The position numbers were made by a program, and so were the translations under genes. A stretch of DNA of 64,000 nt from Amorphophallus konjac. Taxonomy: Eukaryota; Streptophyta; Magnoliopsida; Alismatales; Araceae. Below are positions 1 to 12,146 of the stretch, piece after piece. The first letter of the stretch is position 1. Each line of letters starts with the position of its first letter. The notes beneath the pieces are model-generated. The model made no database searches, was not told the origin of the DNA, and saw nothing but the letters and a program-made list of their open reading frames with translations. The stretch is taken from assembly GCA_022559845.1 (NCBI GenBank), contig CM040121.1, positions 345,500,243-345,564,242 of the forward strand, given 5' to 3'.

Positions 1-1349
1 ATTACTATTTCTAGATTCAGTCTTTCTAAAGGATGAAGGCTCGACCGTCACGTTAACGTAACGGCCCAGTACAAGACCGTCACATTGAATTGAGTCTATT
101 TTCTTCTTTCGAGATTCCGACCATTGTAACGGCCCAAAACTTGAGCGTCACATGAGTGTAACGGCCCAATACTTGACCGTCACAATGCGTGAGCTAGTTA
201 ACCTGAGGTTTGACCCAAGGGTTGATATTCTAAAGTTCCTAGATGACTTGATAATGGTCTAGGACTTATCATATTGAACAAGAAACTTAATATAATGAAT
301 GTAAGTTAAAGAAATGTACCGTTATGTTGCCGATTTGTTTCCATAAGCAAAATATTGTCTTAATTCATTCTTGATCTCTCATATTCTTAATTGAAACATT
401 CGTTCTTTGATAATTATTGTCATAAGCTTATTGATTGAACTTATTACATTCTTGGCCATACGTTATTGATACACTCATGGAAGTAGCTTGATTTGTACAT
501 GAAGATGCAGTTCGGGCGCTGATTGTGTCCAAGGGCTCTATGCTAGTCCCCTCGGCTGATTGTCAGAAACATACTATTATAAACCATGGGGTATGAGGCT
601 ACTGGCGTCGTATTATGCTAGGAGTACTTTCTTTATAAATAAGTGAACTCTATGAGCACTCGTGAAAATCTAGTGAATTGCTACATGATTGACGTTCTCG
701 TGCGTAACCTTTATGGTTGTGAAAGTGAAAAGTGAAAGTGCATTCTTGTTCATGAAAGGCCATGATACATTTTTGATCATACTTGTTACATTCTTGCTAG
801 TTCATTCTTGCTCTCATTTTATCTTACATGATCATCTTGTTACTTTGGTTTAACCGCGTGATTGATCGCATTCGCATGATTTTACATTATTTCCTTAGAG
901 CTAAAATGTTAATTACTTAAATAGTGCTAATCATGTTGATGCGAAGATACCTACTGGGCAAGTGTGCTCATTATCTATTTCCAATCTTTTCAGGAGATGG
1001 AAGTGATTCGAATTTGGATTTGGGCTATACAAGTAGCGGGTTCGAGAGCAAATGAAAGTGTTGTCAAGATGAGAGTGAAGACTTAGGAAAGTCTATATTG
1101 TTTAGATTGAGTCTATGTAATTTTCCTATTTCTTGAGTCTGATAGGTTGAAAGAAGTTGAAAGTTATTGTATTTGAATATTTGATTATCAATGAAATAAG
1201 TTGGAGTTTGATTAAAATAATGTGCAATTGCATTTATGTGTGTGATTGTCTTACGCTCTGATCATTCTTGCTTGCAAGAGACTTACCATGTCGGCTGTTC
1301 ACGTTTCTCGAGCGAGTCTTCCACTGTCATAAAGGCTAAGGACGTGACA
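1..1349 (+). repeat. E1 5' LTR, 3' portion
   Basis: It aligns end to end, at the same length, with 4756-6104, by eye with only scattered substitutions and small indels. It ends in GACGTGACA just before the primer site. Its first 190 bases carry short dyads of the type GTAACGGCC, about 8 bases, GACCGTCAC. The left part of the LTR is outside the window. Confidence 0.9.
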
Positions 1350-1356
1350 GTTAAGT

Positions 1357-1368
1357 TGGTATCAGAGC
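1357..1368 (+). promoter_or_regulatory. E1 primer binding site (initiator tRNA-Met)
   Basis: TGGTATCAGAGC is the standard plant initiator-Met primer match and lies 7 bases after the LTR end at 1349. Confidence 0.9.
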
Positions 1369-1561
1369 CTAAGTCTCAGGACTTAGGAAGAAGAGTCATA
1401 GGATAAGTCCAAGGTTTAAGGACCCATTCCTATGAACTAAGGAAGAAATTTCCATACCCATGTGAGAATTGGGTAGAGCCCGGGATGAGATAGTTATATA
1501 AAAATTATCTTAGGATAAATCTTTTTGACTTTAAATAACTAAAATGTCCATGATTCTCAGG

Positions 1562-2530
1562 TATCTTGATTCTCAATAGCTCATCGTATAAACTGGGACG
1601 AGGTGTAGCAAACTATTGCGGGACTTACTCAAGCCCTACAAACAGTGGCCCAAGCCGGTGGAAGGGCTGGCGCGGGTAACTTGCACGGCAATTTCTGAAG
1701 TTTAAATCCTCCACGATTCTCTTGATCTTCTAACCCGAATGAAGTGAAAAATTGGATCGACGAAATGAATCGAATATTCGATGTCATGCAATGCACCGAC
1801 TAGGAGAAGGTTCGACTTGCCACGTTCCAACTCAACAAGGATGCTCGTACATGGTGGAAATCCATTCCAACGCCACCTGCAGACGCACCTCATACATGGG
1901 AGGGTTTTCTTACCCTATTCCGTGCCAAGTACTTTTCCGAGCATGTAAAGGAGAGAAAGGCTATGGAATTTGCCTCCTTAAAATAAGGCGCGATGTCTGT
2001 GGAAGAATATGAATTACAATTCTCTCGACTAGCACCTTATGCTCCTCACTTGGTAAGCACAGATTTATTGAAAGCCAACCGATTTATGGATGGTTTAAGG
2101 ACCGGATTTATCCAACAACTTGGAACCCAGAATATCCGCACCTATACCGAGATGGTACAAAGAGCGCATCTATGTGAAAGAACCATGCAGAAGGTGGAGA
2201 GGCTCCGAGGAGAGAGGTCAAGCCGAAAACATGATAGGTAATAAGAGAAAGAAGTGGATGAGGATGAAGATCATCACATTAAGAGGTTCCGTAATGGAAA
2301 AAGAAATGGAAATGGAAATGGAAAGAACGAGAAAGTTAAAGAAGAGAAGGAGCAAGCCGTGGCACCTTGCTCATTTTGTAAAAAGTTTGGGCACTCGGCA
2401 GAATAATGTTGGAAGCGTCTCGGCGCTTGTCTCAAATGTGGAAGCCGGGAACATCGCTTGCCCCTGTGTCCTTTCATCAAAGGACAATCATCAAGGGATA
2501 ACAACGGACGTGGGAAGCGAGGTCGATTAA
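1562..2530 (+). pseudogene. E1 gag, decayed
   Basis: This is the remnant of a Ty3/gypsy capsid-nucleocapsid gene. Several frames and in-frame stops must be crossed to read it. Recognisable pieces are an N-terminal stretch like E2 gag (GLTQALQTVAQAGG), the capsid segment ending in ARTWWKSI, and the block EEYELQFSRLAPYAPHLV from about 2000. Around 2368-2473 lie two CCHC zinc knuckles, CSFCKKFGHSAE-stop-C and CLKCGSREHRLPLC, with a stop codon inside the first. A purine-rich GAAATG run (2291-2330) separates capsid and knuckles. No pol follows: the purine tract begins about 140 bases downstream. Confidence 0.8.
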
Positions 2531-2668
2531 ATGCCATTCTAGACGAGGGAGGTGAGATGATAAAAGGTACTCTCTTAACCCATTCGCCTTACGTTAATTC
2601 TTAATATATTAAAATACATACACTCTCCATAAAAACTCATATATTGAATTTGGGGACTAAATTCTCTT

Positions 2669-2681
2669 AAGTGGGGGAGGG
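2669..2681 (+). promoter_or_regulatory. E1 polypurine tract
   Basis: AAGTGGGGGAGGG immediately precedes the TG that opens the 3' LTR. E12 has the same tract in reverse at 55503-55517, which supports a family link. Confidence 0.85.
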
Positions 2682-5600
2682 TGTAAGACCCCAGAATTCT
2701 TATAAATTATTTTTGGTATATTTAATTATTTTCTGGGAATTTTGAAGACCCAAAAGGATTACTAAATAAATATTAGATTAAATCAATCATTATAAGGCCC
2801 AATTTATGTTAAGTAATTAATCTAGCTTTATAATTGAAACCCAATATGTTAAAGGACCAAGCCCATTAAGTTTGGCCCATATTCTAGAAGGTTATTTAGC
2901 CTATTTACGTATTTTAAGGATAAATACTATTTTTGTGCATAATAATATAGATAATTAACAAAAGAGTTTGATTTATGTTGAACTCTGTGCACGTTGGATG
3001 TAGCGGTCTATCGTGCGACCGCCGCAGCCACGTAACGCACCTAGACTGATGCGTTACACCCTGATAGTTCCGTAAATGGAAGAACGAGTAGAAAGATTGG
3101 AACTTTAAGATCCTATCTACAAGAGACTTAGTTGGGAGAGCTTGTAAGGTTACTAAGGACTCTTAGGGATTAGGTTCTGGTAAATTAAGGACTTTATAAT
3201 CGATCTAATCTTCAAACCCTAGCCAAAACCCTATAAATAGGACCTAGTTCTGAACTGAGTGACCCTTACTTTTGGCTCGTGAAGAATCAAGATAAGGAGT
3301 CATAATTTCGGGTAAGTTCTTTAGAAGATTTTGTTTAGTATACTTTAGAATAATAGTTCTCCAAATTTCATGCTAGGAGATCAACCAACCAAGGAGATAG
3401 AAGCTTCCAAAGTCGCTGATTCAGTCATAGCAGCCCAGAATTCATAGCAAAAGACCCCTGAAGATCAAGAGATTAGGACACCTAAACGAGGTAATTAGAG
3501 TTCAGTCCTTTAGAACTTTTTGTTCCCCTTAGTATCATCTTTCTAACCTCCAAATTTCACATCCATAGGTCAAGAGATTGGAGAGATAGAGCGACGTGAA
3601 GTTGCTGAAAAACCTCAGGAAGGGAAGAACTAGGGCGTGTCTTGCAGTCCCAAATTGGAAGATTAAAGCTCATTTAAGAGGTAGGTTATCTCATGATTGG
3701 CAAAAACATCTTATTAGGGATAAAATCCCTCTGATTGTGCTTGATTTCATGTATTATAGATCATGAATTTCATTTTTTATTAGGTCATGCATATATGTAT
3801 ACTCTTGGCCCTAACTAAGTTAAAAAGGAACTCTCTTGTCAAATTCACAGAAAGCCCATGCATACTAGTAGGTTAGCCTTCATTCTATCATGTGGAAGGT
3901 TAGATATGATTTCCAGACATGATGTAAGTTGAAACCTTAGATTTTTATATCTTTTTCAGCGAGCAAACGATCTGACGCATCAAGGTAAGACCGTCACAAT
4001 GATCTAACGACCTTACGATAAGCCGTCACAACCTCTACTGCATCTTAATTACTCTGTTGTCTCTGACGCACCTTAACAGGAGCGTTACACTACTGTAACG
4101 GCCCTACGATAAATCGTCACAAGACTGTAACGCGCCTATCCTAGACCATCAGACATTGTGTTCTATCAGCCCGAGGCAGAATGATAACCAGCTAAAGTTT
4201 ACCTATAAATAAGCTTAGATAGCTAAATTTGGACATGTTAGCATGACTTTAAGTTTAGTTACTGATTCATAATCGAAAGTGCATGATTAAGGTGTCTTAA
4301 GTTATTTTAAGTGATGTTAATTTCATGTGCCCAAATTCTATAATTTTGTATCTAAATCATGATTTTTAATGATGTATGGATGGAGTTTTATCTTGGTTTC
4401 ACGTTGCTACACATTCTCTCTCTATCAATAGAGTCATTCTTTAAGTACATGGCACATATTCCGGTATGTTGTCCATTAGTTCACGCTTTGCACTATAGGA
4501 ATATTATTCTTGGACATGAGGACCTCTCTATTAGATATTCCTTCCAATGGACTAGGAAATCTTGTTTCAAGGCCTCCGTAATTCTCTGCGAGCCTAGGAT
4601 TCCCACTAGGACACCGAGTTGGTTGTACCATTAAAACCCAATTGATTAGAAAGCACTATCAATGGTTTCTGGTTCTAGCAATGTAACGGATCTATACTGG
4701 ACCGTCAGGCCTATATAACGTCCCAATATACAACCGTCACATTTAGCTGAGTCCAATTACTATTTCTGGATTCAGTTTTTCTAACGGATCAAGGCTCGAC
4801 CGTCACGCTAACGTAACGGCCTAGTACATGACCGTCACATTGAATTGAGTCTATTTTCTTCTTTCGGGATTCAGACCATTGTAACAGCCTAACACTGGAG
4901 CGTCACATGAGTGTAACGGCCCAGTACTTGACCGTCACAATGCGTGAGCTAGTTAACATGAGGTTTGACCCAAGGGTTGATATTCTAAAGTTTCTAGATG
5001 GCTTGACAATGGTCTAGGACTTATCATATTGATCAAGAAACTTAATATAATGAATGGAAGTTAAAAAAATGTACCGTTATGCTGCCGATTTATTTCCATA
5101 AGCATAAGATTGTCTTAATTCATTCTTGATCTCTCATAATCTTAATTGAAGCATTCGTTCTTTGATAATTGTTGTCATAAGCTTATTGATTGAACTTATT
5201 ACATTCTTGGCCATACGTTATTGATACACTCATAGAAGTAGCTTGATTTATACGTGAAGATGCAGTTCAGGCGCTGATTGTGTCCAAGGGCTCTATGCTA
5301 TTCCCCTCGGCTGATTACCAGAAACATACTATTATAAACCATGGGGTATGATGCTACTGGCGTCGCATTATGCTGGGAGTACTTTCTTTATAAATAAGTG
5401 AAATCCATGAGCACTCGTGAAAATCTAGTGAATTACTACATGATTGACATTCTTGTGCGTAACCTTTATGGTTATGAAAGTGAAAAGTGAAAGTGCATTC
5501 TTGTTCATGAAAGGCCATGATACATTCTTGATCATACTTATTACATTCTTGCTAGTTCATTCTTGCTCTCATTCTATCTTACATGATCATCTTGTTACTT

Positions 5601-6104
5601 TGGTTTAACCGCGTGATTGATCACATTCGCATGATTTTACCTTATTTCTTTAGAGCTAAAATGTTAATTACTTAAATAGTGCTAATCATGTTGATGCGAA
5701 GATACCTACTGGGCAAGTGTGCTCATTACCTATTTCCAATCTTTTCAGGAGATGGATGTGATTCGAATTCGGATTCGGGCTATACAAGTAGCGGGTCCGA
5801 GAGCGAATGAAAGTGTTGTCAAGATGAGAGTGAAGACTTAGGAAAGTCTATATTGTTTACATTGAGTCTATGTAATTTTCTTATTTCTTGAGTCTGATAG
5901 GTTGAAAGAAGTTGAAAGTTATTGTATTTGAATATTTGATTATCCATGAAATAAGTTGGAGTTTGATTAAAATAATGTGCAATTGCATTTATGTATGTGA
6001 TTGTCTTACGCTCTGATCATTCTTGCTTGCAAGAGGCTTACCATGCAGGCTGTTCACGTTTCTCGAGCGAGTCTTCCGCTGTCATAAAAGCTTGGGACGT
6101 GACA
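2682..6104 (+). repeat. E1 3' LTR (3.4 kb)
   Basis: It runs from TGTAAGACCCCAG to GGGACGTGACA, 3423 bases. It contains a TATA box near 3231. Hairpin-type dyads lie around 3001-3060, 3965-4150 and 4680-4940. A block at 4541-4632 recurs, reversed, in E12 and in the leader of E8. There is no coding content: the small frames here are not supported by any family similarity I recognise. Confidence 0.9.
3231..3240 (+). promoter_or_regulatory. E1 LTR TATA box
   Basis: CTATAAATAG lies about 550 bases into the LTR, followed by a plausible transcript start region. The E12 LTR has a matching TATA at a similar depth. Confidence 0.6.
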
Positions 6105-6618
6105 GGAACCTTTTAGCCTTCACCTTCTCTGTACACACCAAGTGCGGTGCATACCTAGCCAGTCTTGAAAACTGGGCCTCATACTCGGCCACTTTCAAGC
6201 CTCGTTGTTTTAGTGTGGCAAATTCCGCGGCCTTCTTTTCCTGGATATGGTCTGAGAAGTAGTTGTTGTTGAAATGCTTCACGAATTCATCCCATGTGAC
6301 GTGGTCTTCTGGCAATGTTGCTTCCACGGATTCCCACCAACATCGAGCGTCCCGTTCCATTTGGAATATGCCCAGTAGAACCTTCTCCTCGTCCGTGCAT
6401 TGCATCACACGGGAAATTTGTTCTATCTCCTTTAACCAATTTTCAGCATCCCCGGGGTCGGACAAACCCGTGAACCTTGGTGGGTTCATGTTACGGAAAC
6501 TCCTGTCGAGATCACCGACTCCACGGTTAGCACCGCCTTGCGCCACTTGCTGTAGCGTCTGTGTAAGGCCTTGCATGGTGCGCTGCATCTCGCGCCATTG
6601 TACTCTTTCAGCAGCCAT
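6105..6618 (-). pseudogene. E2 gag, N-terminal part, cut by E1
   Basis: It opens with MAAERVQWREMQRTMQGLTQ at 6618 and stays open for about 171 codons to the E1 junction. It shows the plant Ty3/gypsy retrotransposon capsid pattern (retrotrans_gag family): NPPRFTGLSDPGDAENWL, then a W-rich segment DARCWWESVEATLPEDHVTW and FVKHFNNNYFSDHIQEKKAAEF, then AEYEAQFSRLARYAPHLV. There are no internal stops, so this gag was young when E1 landed in it. The start was chosen because the upstream minus-strand sequence is leader and primer site. Confidence 0.85.
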
Positions 6619-6798
6619 GATCCTACAAAAGGGTTTAAGCATAATAAAGATCAGGTTTAATTTTAAGGTCAAAAGTCAATATAGGACTTAACCCATGGCT
6701 CTATCCATCTCACCGAGTAAGGTATAAACCTATCCTTAGACTTGGGTTTTTCCTAGATTTCAATCATGACTTCAAATTTCCTGACTTCTTATTTCTTC

Positions 6799-8872
6799 TG
6801 ATGGGAATCAACACCGGACACTGATATTGTTCTGTTACATTTGTGTCCTTTTATTTGCATTTATACCCTTGTGTAATTGGGTACGCAATTGTATGGCAAG
6901 TATAAGTCAAAATGTGAGTCTTTAGGTTTTAGTGGGTTTATTTGTAAAAGTCCAGTAGGTCCAGTAAGGGCCCCCCTCCTTCTTCCCCATTGGTCCACCT
7001 AAGCCCTAGGGCCCATGTGGGACTGGTCAAATGTCCAAGGTGGGCTTCTAGATGGCTTGACCATTCAAGGGGACAAAGGGTGAAAAAATTCAAAAATAAT
7101 GGCCCTTAAAGTCATAGGGGCTCCACCCTTTTATATTAGTTTTATAGATTTTGTGTTTTTATTTTAATTGGGTCAAAACACATGGGAGAATTAATCCCTC
7201 TCTCCCCCATTTGCCCCCCCTAACCCTAGATCTAAGGATAGTTTAGGTCATTTTGCATTTCTTATATAAACCTTGTATTTTATGAATTACATAGCATTAA
7301 TGAAGGAAAAATTCTCATTTGTGCTCAATAGCCCAAGGGCGCCCCTCTCTCCTCCCCTAGAGCTGTGAGAGCTCTGATTTCAGATGTGTGAAGCATCTCC
7401 TCCACCACCTCTCTGAGTGCGACGCTCAGCACCGCCGCCGCCGAGCCGCCATCGCACCGCCACCGCCAACTCGTCGGAGATCTGTCTACATCAGGACAGA
7501 GGTCCAGTGTCTGAATTTTACCTCCCAAACCTCAGATCTAACGAAGTTCAGATTTTGAGGGTAGGTTCCCCATATCAATCCCCATCTCCAAAAAAATTCC
7601 TCCGAATTTAAGCCTTCATTTCATTTTCCTTTCCATTTACATTTCTAGACCCATACAGATCTGTCCCTGTGTAGATCTTGTCACAACAACCTTTTTCTTC
7701 CATTGTTCGACCCCCTTCCGCTTTTCTGATTGGGTCCAAATTTGGACTGGGTGTTCTACACACCAAAACCCACCTCCACAAAGTTTCCCATGAATTTAGG
7801 AGTTCTTCTTCCCCTCTGAAAAATTAAAACTCAGGCCAAAAGTCTGTTCTGTCTTGTGCAGTCTAGATCCGACCCCTGACCAGTCAAAAATATATTTCTC
7901 ATGTTAAACCACCTCTATAAAATCCATAAAAAATATTTGCATCTTCCTTACTTCCCCCTCTCTAACTTTCATCAATGGCCCAACTTCCAGATCCAAAGTT
8001 TTCACTTCGGTCAACCCTGGTTCTCAGAAGAATTCAAATATATCAAGCTAGATCTGGTCCTATGAATCATCAGGTTGTAAATTCGACCAAGGCCATTACA
8101 AGGACAGACAAAATTCTTTTTTTAGCCATAGGTCGTAGCCCTCTGAGATAGCTTTCCAACGGCGCCAGTCTTGCATCAATCAGAGGTCGGGGCTGTTCGC
8201 AGCAGCCGTTCTCGCCGGGTCGCATACTGTAGAACAGAAGTACCAGCCTGTGGACATCAAGCCGCACTGACCCCCCGGCCGGCTGACTCGCCTTCCACAA
8301 GGCGAACCAGCACGTCACCTTCCCAGGGAACGTCCCTCCAGGAGCAACCATCGCAGTAGTACCATTCCCGGCCCACTCGGCCCACCAGCCAACACGTGGG
8401 CCCCACAACCCATAGCACACGTCATCCGGAGGGCACCGACAGAGCTGTCCGAGTTGCTGCCCGTCAACCCAAGATCGGTCCTCCCGGGCCCACATTGTAG
8501 CCCTTTACCTCCCTGCGTAGAGTAGGCAGTAAATTAACTTCTGTAATTATTGTAATATTTTTACCGGGAGTTACCGTACTTGGCCGGGATCGTCTTCCCC
8601 ACGCCCGGCGCGTGGAGGTATCGTGTCCGCTCCCCATCTCGACATTTGCTTTACTCGTATTTATTTATATATGACACTGCGAGTGATAGGATTATAAGCC
8701 CGATATATTGTTATCATCACAACCCGTCCCGTGACTCAATGCGAGTACACGCGGAAGAGCCGAGTACCCTTGACTTATTGCCGGTTCCTCAACCGCGCAC
8801 TATCCTGCGTTTCCCTCACTTGAGGACGAGTTGCAAGCTAGAGTCCCAGGTTCGCTGGTCCGTCCCGCATCA
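6799..8872 (+). repeat. S1: solo LTR of the E6 family
   Basis: It begins TGATGGGAATCAACACC and ends GTCCGTCCCGCATCA, like both LTRs of E6, but has no internal region or partner. Flanks are tcttc on the left and ccttc on the right, a 4-of-5 target duplication. This fits LTR-LTR recombination that removed the rest of an E6-type element. It contains a TATA (7261-7270) and the U5 hairpin CCACGC-ccggc-GCGTGG at 8599-8615. Confidence 0.88.
7261..7270 (+). promoter_or_regulatory. S1 LTR TATA box
   Basis: CTTATATAAA followed by CCTTGTATTTT is at the same place as the TATA in the E6 LTRs. Confidence 0.5.
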
Positions 8873-8919
8873 CCTTCTAATTTCCTAACATCTTATTTCC
8901 TAGGAAATTGAAATCCTAG

Positions 8920-8931
8920 GCTCTGATACCA
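8920..8931 (-). promoter_or_regulatory. E2 primer binding site (initiator tRNA-Met)
   Basis: On the minus strand it reads TGGTATCAGAGC, 7 bases after the LTR end GGGACGTGACA. Confidence 0.88.
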
Positions 8932-10111
8932 CGAAGGCTGTCACGTCCCGAGCGCGGAAGATACCCGGGTCGTGGCAAGCTTATATAGAACCATTCAATC
9001 AGAGCAGTATACATATATTTTTTTTGACAAAAGACAGAGTGCGCAAATTATGTAAATCATAACTACGATTAAATTCCCAAATAATACCAATGTCCAAGAT
9101 GACAATTATCCAAATAACCAAATGGTGATAATTCTAATCCATGACATTCCTTATTCAAATCTGAATACTGGGCTACAAGCCTTAACATGCTTTAATCAAC
9201 TAGACTGATATAATTGGAAATACATAAAAGGACTCAAGAAAATCAAAAGACACGACTAGATGACAGTAGATGATCGGTGACTCTAGCACTCTTTACTCGG
9301 TCTCATTCCCATTCATGTGGATGTCGCTATCTGAATTTCCTAAAAATGTTAGGAAGCAACTGGATGAGCGAATCGCTCAGTAGGAATTACATCTCAAGTT
9401 CGAGTAATCTTTAAGTGATTTACAGGTTACATGTATTACCTGTATTGCTATGCATGATGTACAAGAAAGAAAATCAGGTATACATGTAAATCTATGCATG
9501 ATGAATAATAAGAAGTCAAGAATTGTATACAGAGAGTATCGCATGATTTCAAGTATTTGACAAGCAGTAAATCAAGAACTTTATAGATGTAGATGCCACA
9601 TTTCGGGCAAGCAAGAACTCATGTACAAGTATGTAAGAGTCATGTTCAAGCAAGTAAAAGTTCGTGTTCAAGCAAGTAATATCAAGTACGTGTCAATAGA
9701 ATTGGCTATTTCAATCAAGCAAGTACGTTGCCCTTTTTTGGGCCACGCAAGTCAAGTCAAGCAAGTAGAGAGAGTGTAAGTGTGGAGTGTCTCAAGTCAA
9801 GCAAGTCAAGTAAGTACTTCGGTGTAATGCTAAACACCGTGGTCAATAAACTCCCATAGGCACAAGTACCTTCGGGTGCTCCTCCTAAGACCAGACAGGG
9901 CCCTATATGCACAACATTTCATGCATTTCTTTTGACTTCCACTCTCATTTATAACCAATATAGAATTTCAAGGGTTGCCATTGTAAGAGTATAAGGTAGA
10001 TTCCAGGAATAGAGTTCAAAGGCATATATGATGCAGGAACATGTACTAGGGTTATATCGGTACGAATCACGAGATAAATCAGGAATCAGAACGAAGATTG
10101 GCAACTAACTG

Positions 10112-10383
10112 AATTGGCGTCTGGGGGTTGGCCCCTCTTTCAGTCAATTGGCGACTGGGGGTTACCCAGTCTTTCATGAAATTGGCGTCTGAGGGTCAGG
10201 GTATGTTTCAGTCAATTAGCGCCTGGGGGTTAGCTCCTATTTTAGTCAATTGGCGCCTAGTGGACACCCCATCTTTAAGGCAATTAGCGACTGGGGGTTA
10301 CCCAGTCTTTCAAGTAATTAGCGACTAGTGTACAGGGGGTCTTTCATGAAATTGGTGCCTAGAGATTGGCTAATCTTTCAAAA
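10112..10383. repeat. 34-bp minisatellite, 8 copies
   Basis: AATTGGCGNCTGGGGGTTA-type units start at 10112, 10146, 10180, 10214, 10248, 10282, 10316 and 10350, exactly 34 bases apart. Units diverge by several substitutions but without indels. Each unit carries GGCG(C/A/T)CT and a TCTTTCA-type end. Confidence 0.92.
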
Positions 10384-10482
10384 AAATTTGAAATTATATA
10401 TATATATATTTAGTTGGTAAATGGCGCCCCCTCAGAGTGACTTCATTTAATTGAAGTCTCCTCGGGGTGTCTCTATTTGAAG

Positions 10483-10511
10483 AATTGGCGCCCTGGCTTG
10501 GGGCGCCAATT
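10483..10511. repeat. Perfect hairpin with GGCGCC arms
   Basis: The left arm AATTGGCGCCC and right arm GGGCGCCAATT form an 11-bp perfect stem with a 7-base loop. Related but imperfect versions occur near 11128-11180 and 12058-12115. Confidence 0.85.
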
Positions 10512-10812
10512 GACTTTGGGTGAATTACACCGGGTAGGTACATTCTATGACTCATAACACTATTCATACCGTAAAAGCTTCATGAAAACAAGAAGCAAGG
10601 ATATGAATAGGTAGAGAAAATTCTCGGGAGTTCAGATTCATGCTCATACAAAATTGTTTGGCTTTTGTTTCATAGATATGAATTTTCTAATGTGGTGTTT
10701 ATATTTTTTCTAAAAATAGAATTGGCGCCTCCTCATGGTGACTTCATTTAATTGAAGTCTCCTGGGCTGTCGCTAATTGATGTAAGGGTTCTGGTGAATG
10801 GCGCCCCTCTTC

Positions 10813-10838
10813 AGTGACTTCAATTAATTGAAGTCACT
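10813..10838. repeat. 26-bp perfect palindrome
   Basis: The half-site AGTGACTTCAATT is followed directly by its exact complement, with no loop. Weaker versions (CTTCATTTAATTGAAG) occur at 10441-10456 and about 10742-10757, next to the other GGCGCC motifs. Confidence 0.9.
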
Positions 10839-12146
10839 ATGGAGAGTCACCAATTGAGCCGTTTTCTAAGTGAGTCATGCTTCGCATCAGAGAGGTACAT
10901 TCTGAGATACAAGTTATTGTTCATATTTTTAGAGTTTCTCCGAATCAGGAAGTAAGGACATGGACAGGTAGAGAAAAATATCAGGATCACAGAAATATAT
11001 TCATGCCATAATCTTATGGTTTAGTTCAATAGATATAGATTTTTGAATGCATTGAATAATTTTTTTTGGAATTTCTGGAAATTGAATTGACGACACTTCA
11101 TAGTGTCTTCAATTAAATGGCGCCCTGGCTTGGGGCACCTCTTTAGGAAATGGCGCCCTGGATAGGGGCGCTATTCACCTGAGGGCTAGACTTTATGGGT
11201 TTTTAAAATATGTACGTATCTATTGTAACAGAGGTTATATACTAGGGCTAAAACATGATTATTTGAGGCTGTAAAAACTAGTATGATAGGATATGTTCAA
11301 ATCCAGTAAAATCAGTATATCAGACTATGTAATAGACATGGAAAAACTGATGTAACAAGCTATAGTTGGTTTAAGTAAAACCCATGTAACATGCTATATA
11401 GTATGTTATACTTAAAACCCGTGTAATATGCTATAGGAACAGGCTGCATGGCATGACATACGAAGTATACTAGCATGTTGTGTTATCCTATTTTAGCTAC
11501 GGGTTAGGCTAGATCTTGAGAAAACCTACCTTTTTGGCATGATTACGTGGTACAGATGAAAGAATAAGAAATCCAAGGATGAAGCCACATGTTCTCTGCC
11601 GTCATAAAGCTCCAACAGCAGGACGTAGAGTGTAAGAAGGATGCTCCTTCACATCTTTCGAGGGAAAGAAAGGAAGTATCCCTTTCTACGAGCAGCATTG
11701 ATGATGGTCGTAGCCTCTGCCAGTGCTACGTAGGGAATTAGTTATAGGAAATCTAGTTGCCAACGCAAAGCATTGGTTTATTACCTTGTGGGTCCGGTTG
11801 GGGAACAATATCCTAGACATGGTGCTTTGCCAGCTAAATGAGGTTGTTCATGCCTCAACCTTCTAGAAGCACAGATGAAATGGCATCCTTGTAAAGGGTC
11901 GCTCATTCATTGGGTGATCCTATTCATGTAAATGACGCCTCTGGATGAGGTCGTCCATTCTTCATGGCTTTAGACAAAACTGTAACCTTCACGTGTTGGC
12001 CTTCATGGTGTGTATATATATATTAATACTTTAGTGGGATGGTGGCCCCAAGGGAAATGGCGCCTTCTGTGGAGACTTCATTTTGGTGAATGGCGCCCTG
12101 GTAAAGGGTCGCTCATTCCCTTTGTGTTGGAAAAGGAAACCCCACT

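Larger units (their letters stand above)
1..6104 (+). mobile_element. E1: gag-only Ty3/gypsy element with very long LTRs
   Basis: The last 1349 bases of the 5' LTR are inside the window, followed by a primer site, a decayed gag, a purine tract and a full 3' LTR. The internal part is only about 1.33 kb, against LTRs of 3.4 kb, and holds no protease, reverse transcriptase or integrase, so the element is non-autonomous. The gag and the LTR style match E12, whose pol end is Tekay-like. It sits inside the minus-strand gag of E2. The right flank is ggaac; the left flank and so the target duplication lie outside the window. Confidence 0.85.

Noticed and set aside
8070..8495. 141-codon minus frame within S1
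   Set aside because: Inside a solo LTR; the homologous parts of the E6 LTRs are not open.
10112..10383. Regular 34-base repeats as a possible CRISPR array
   Set aside because: There are no unique spacers: whole units repeat head to tail and diverge throughout, inside a plant LTR.
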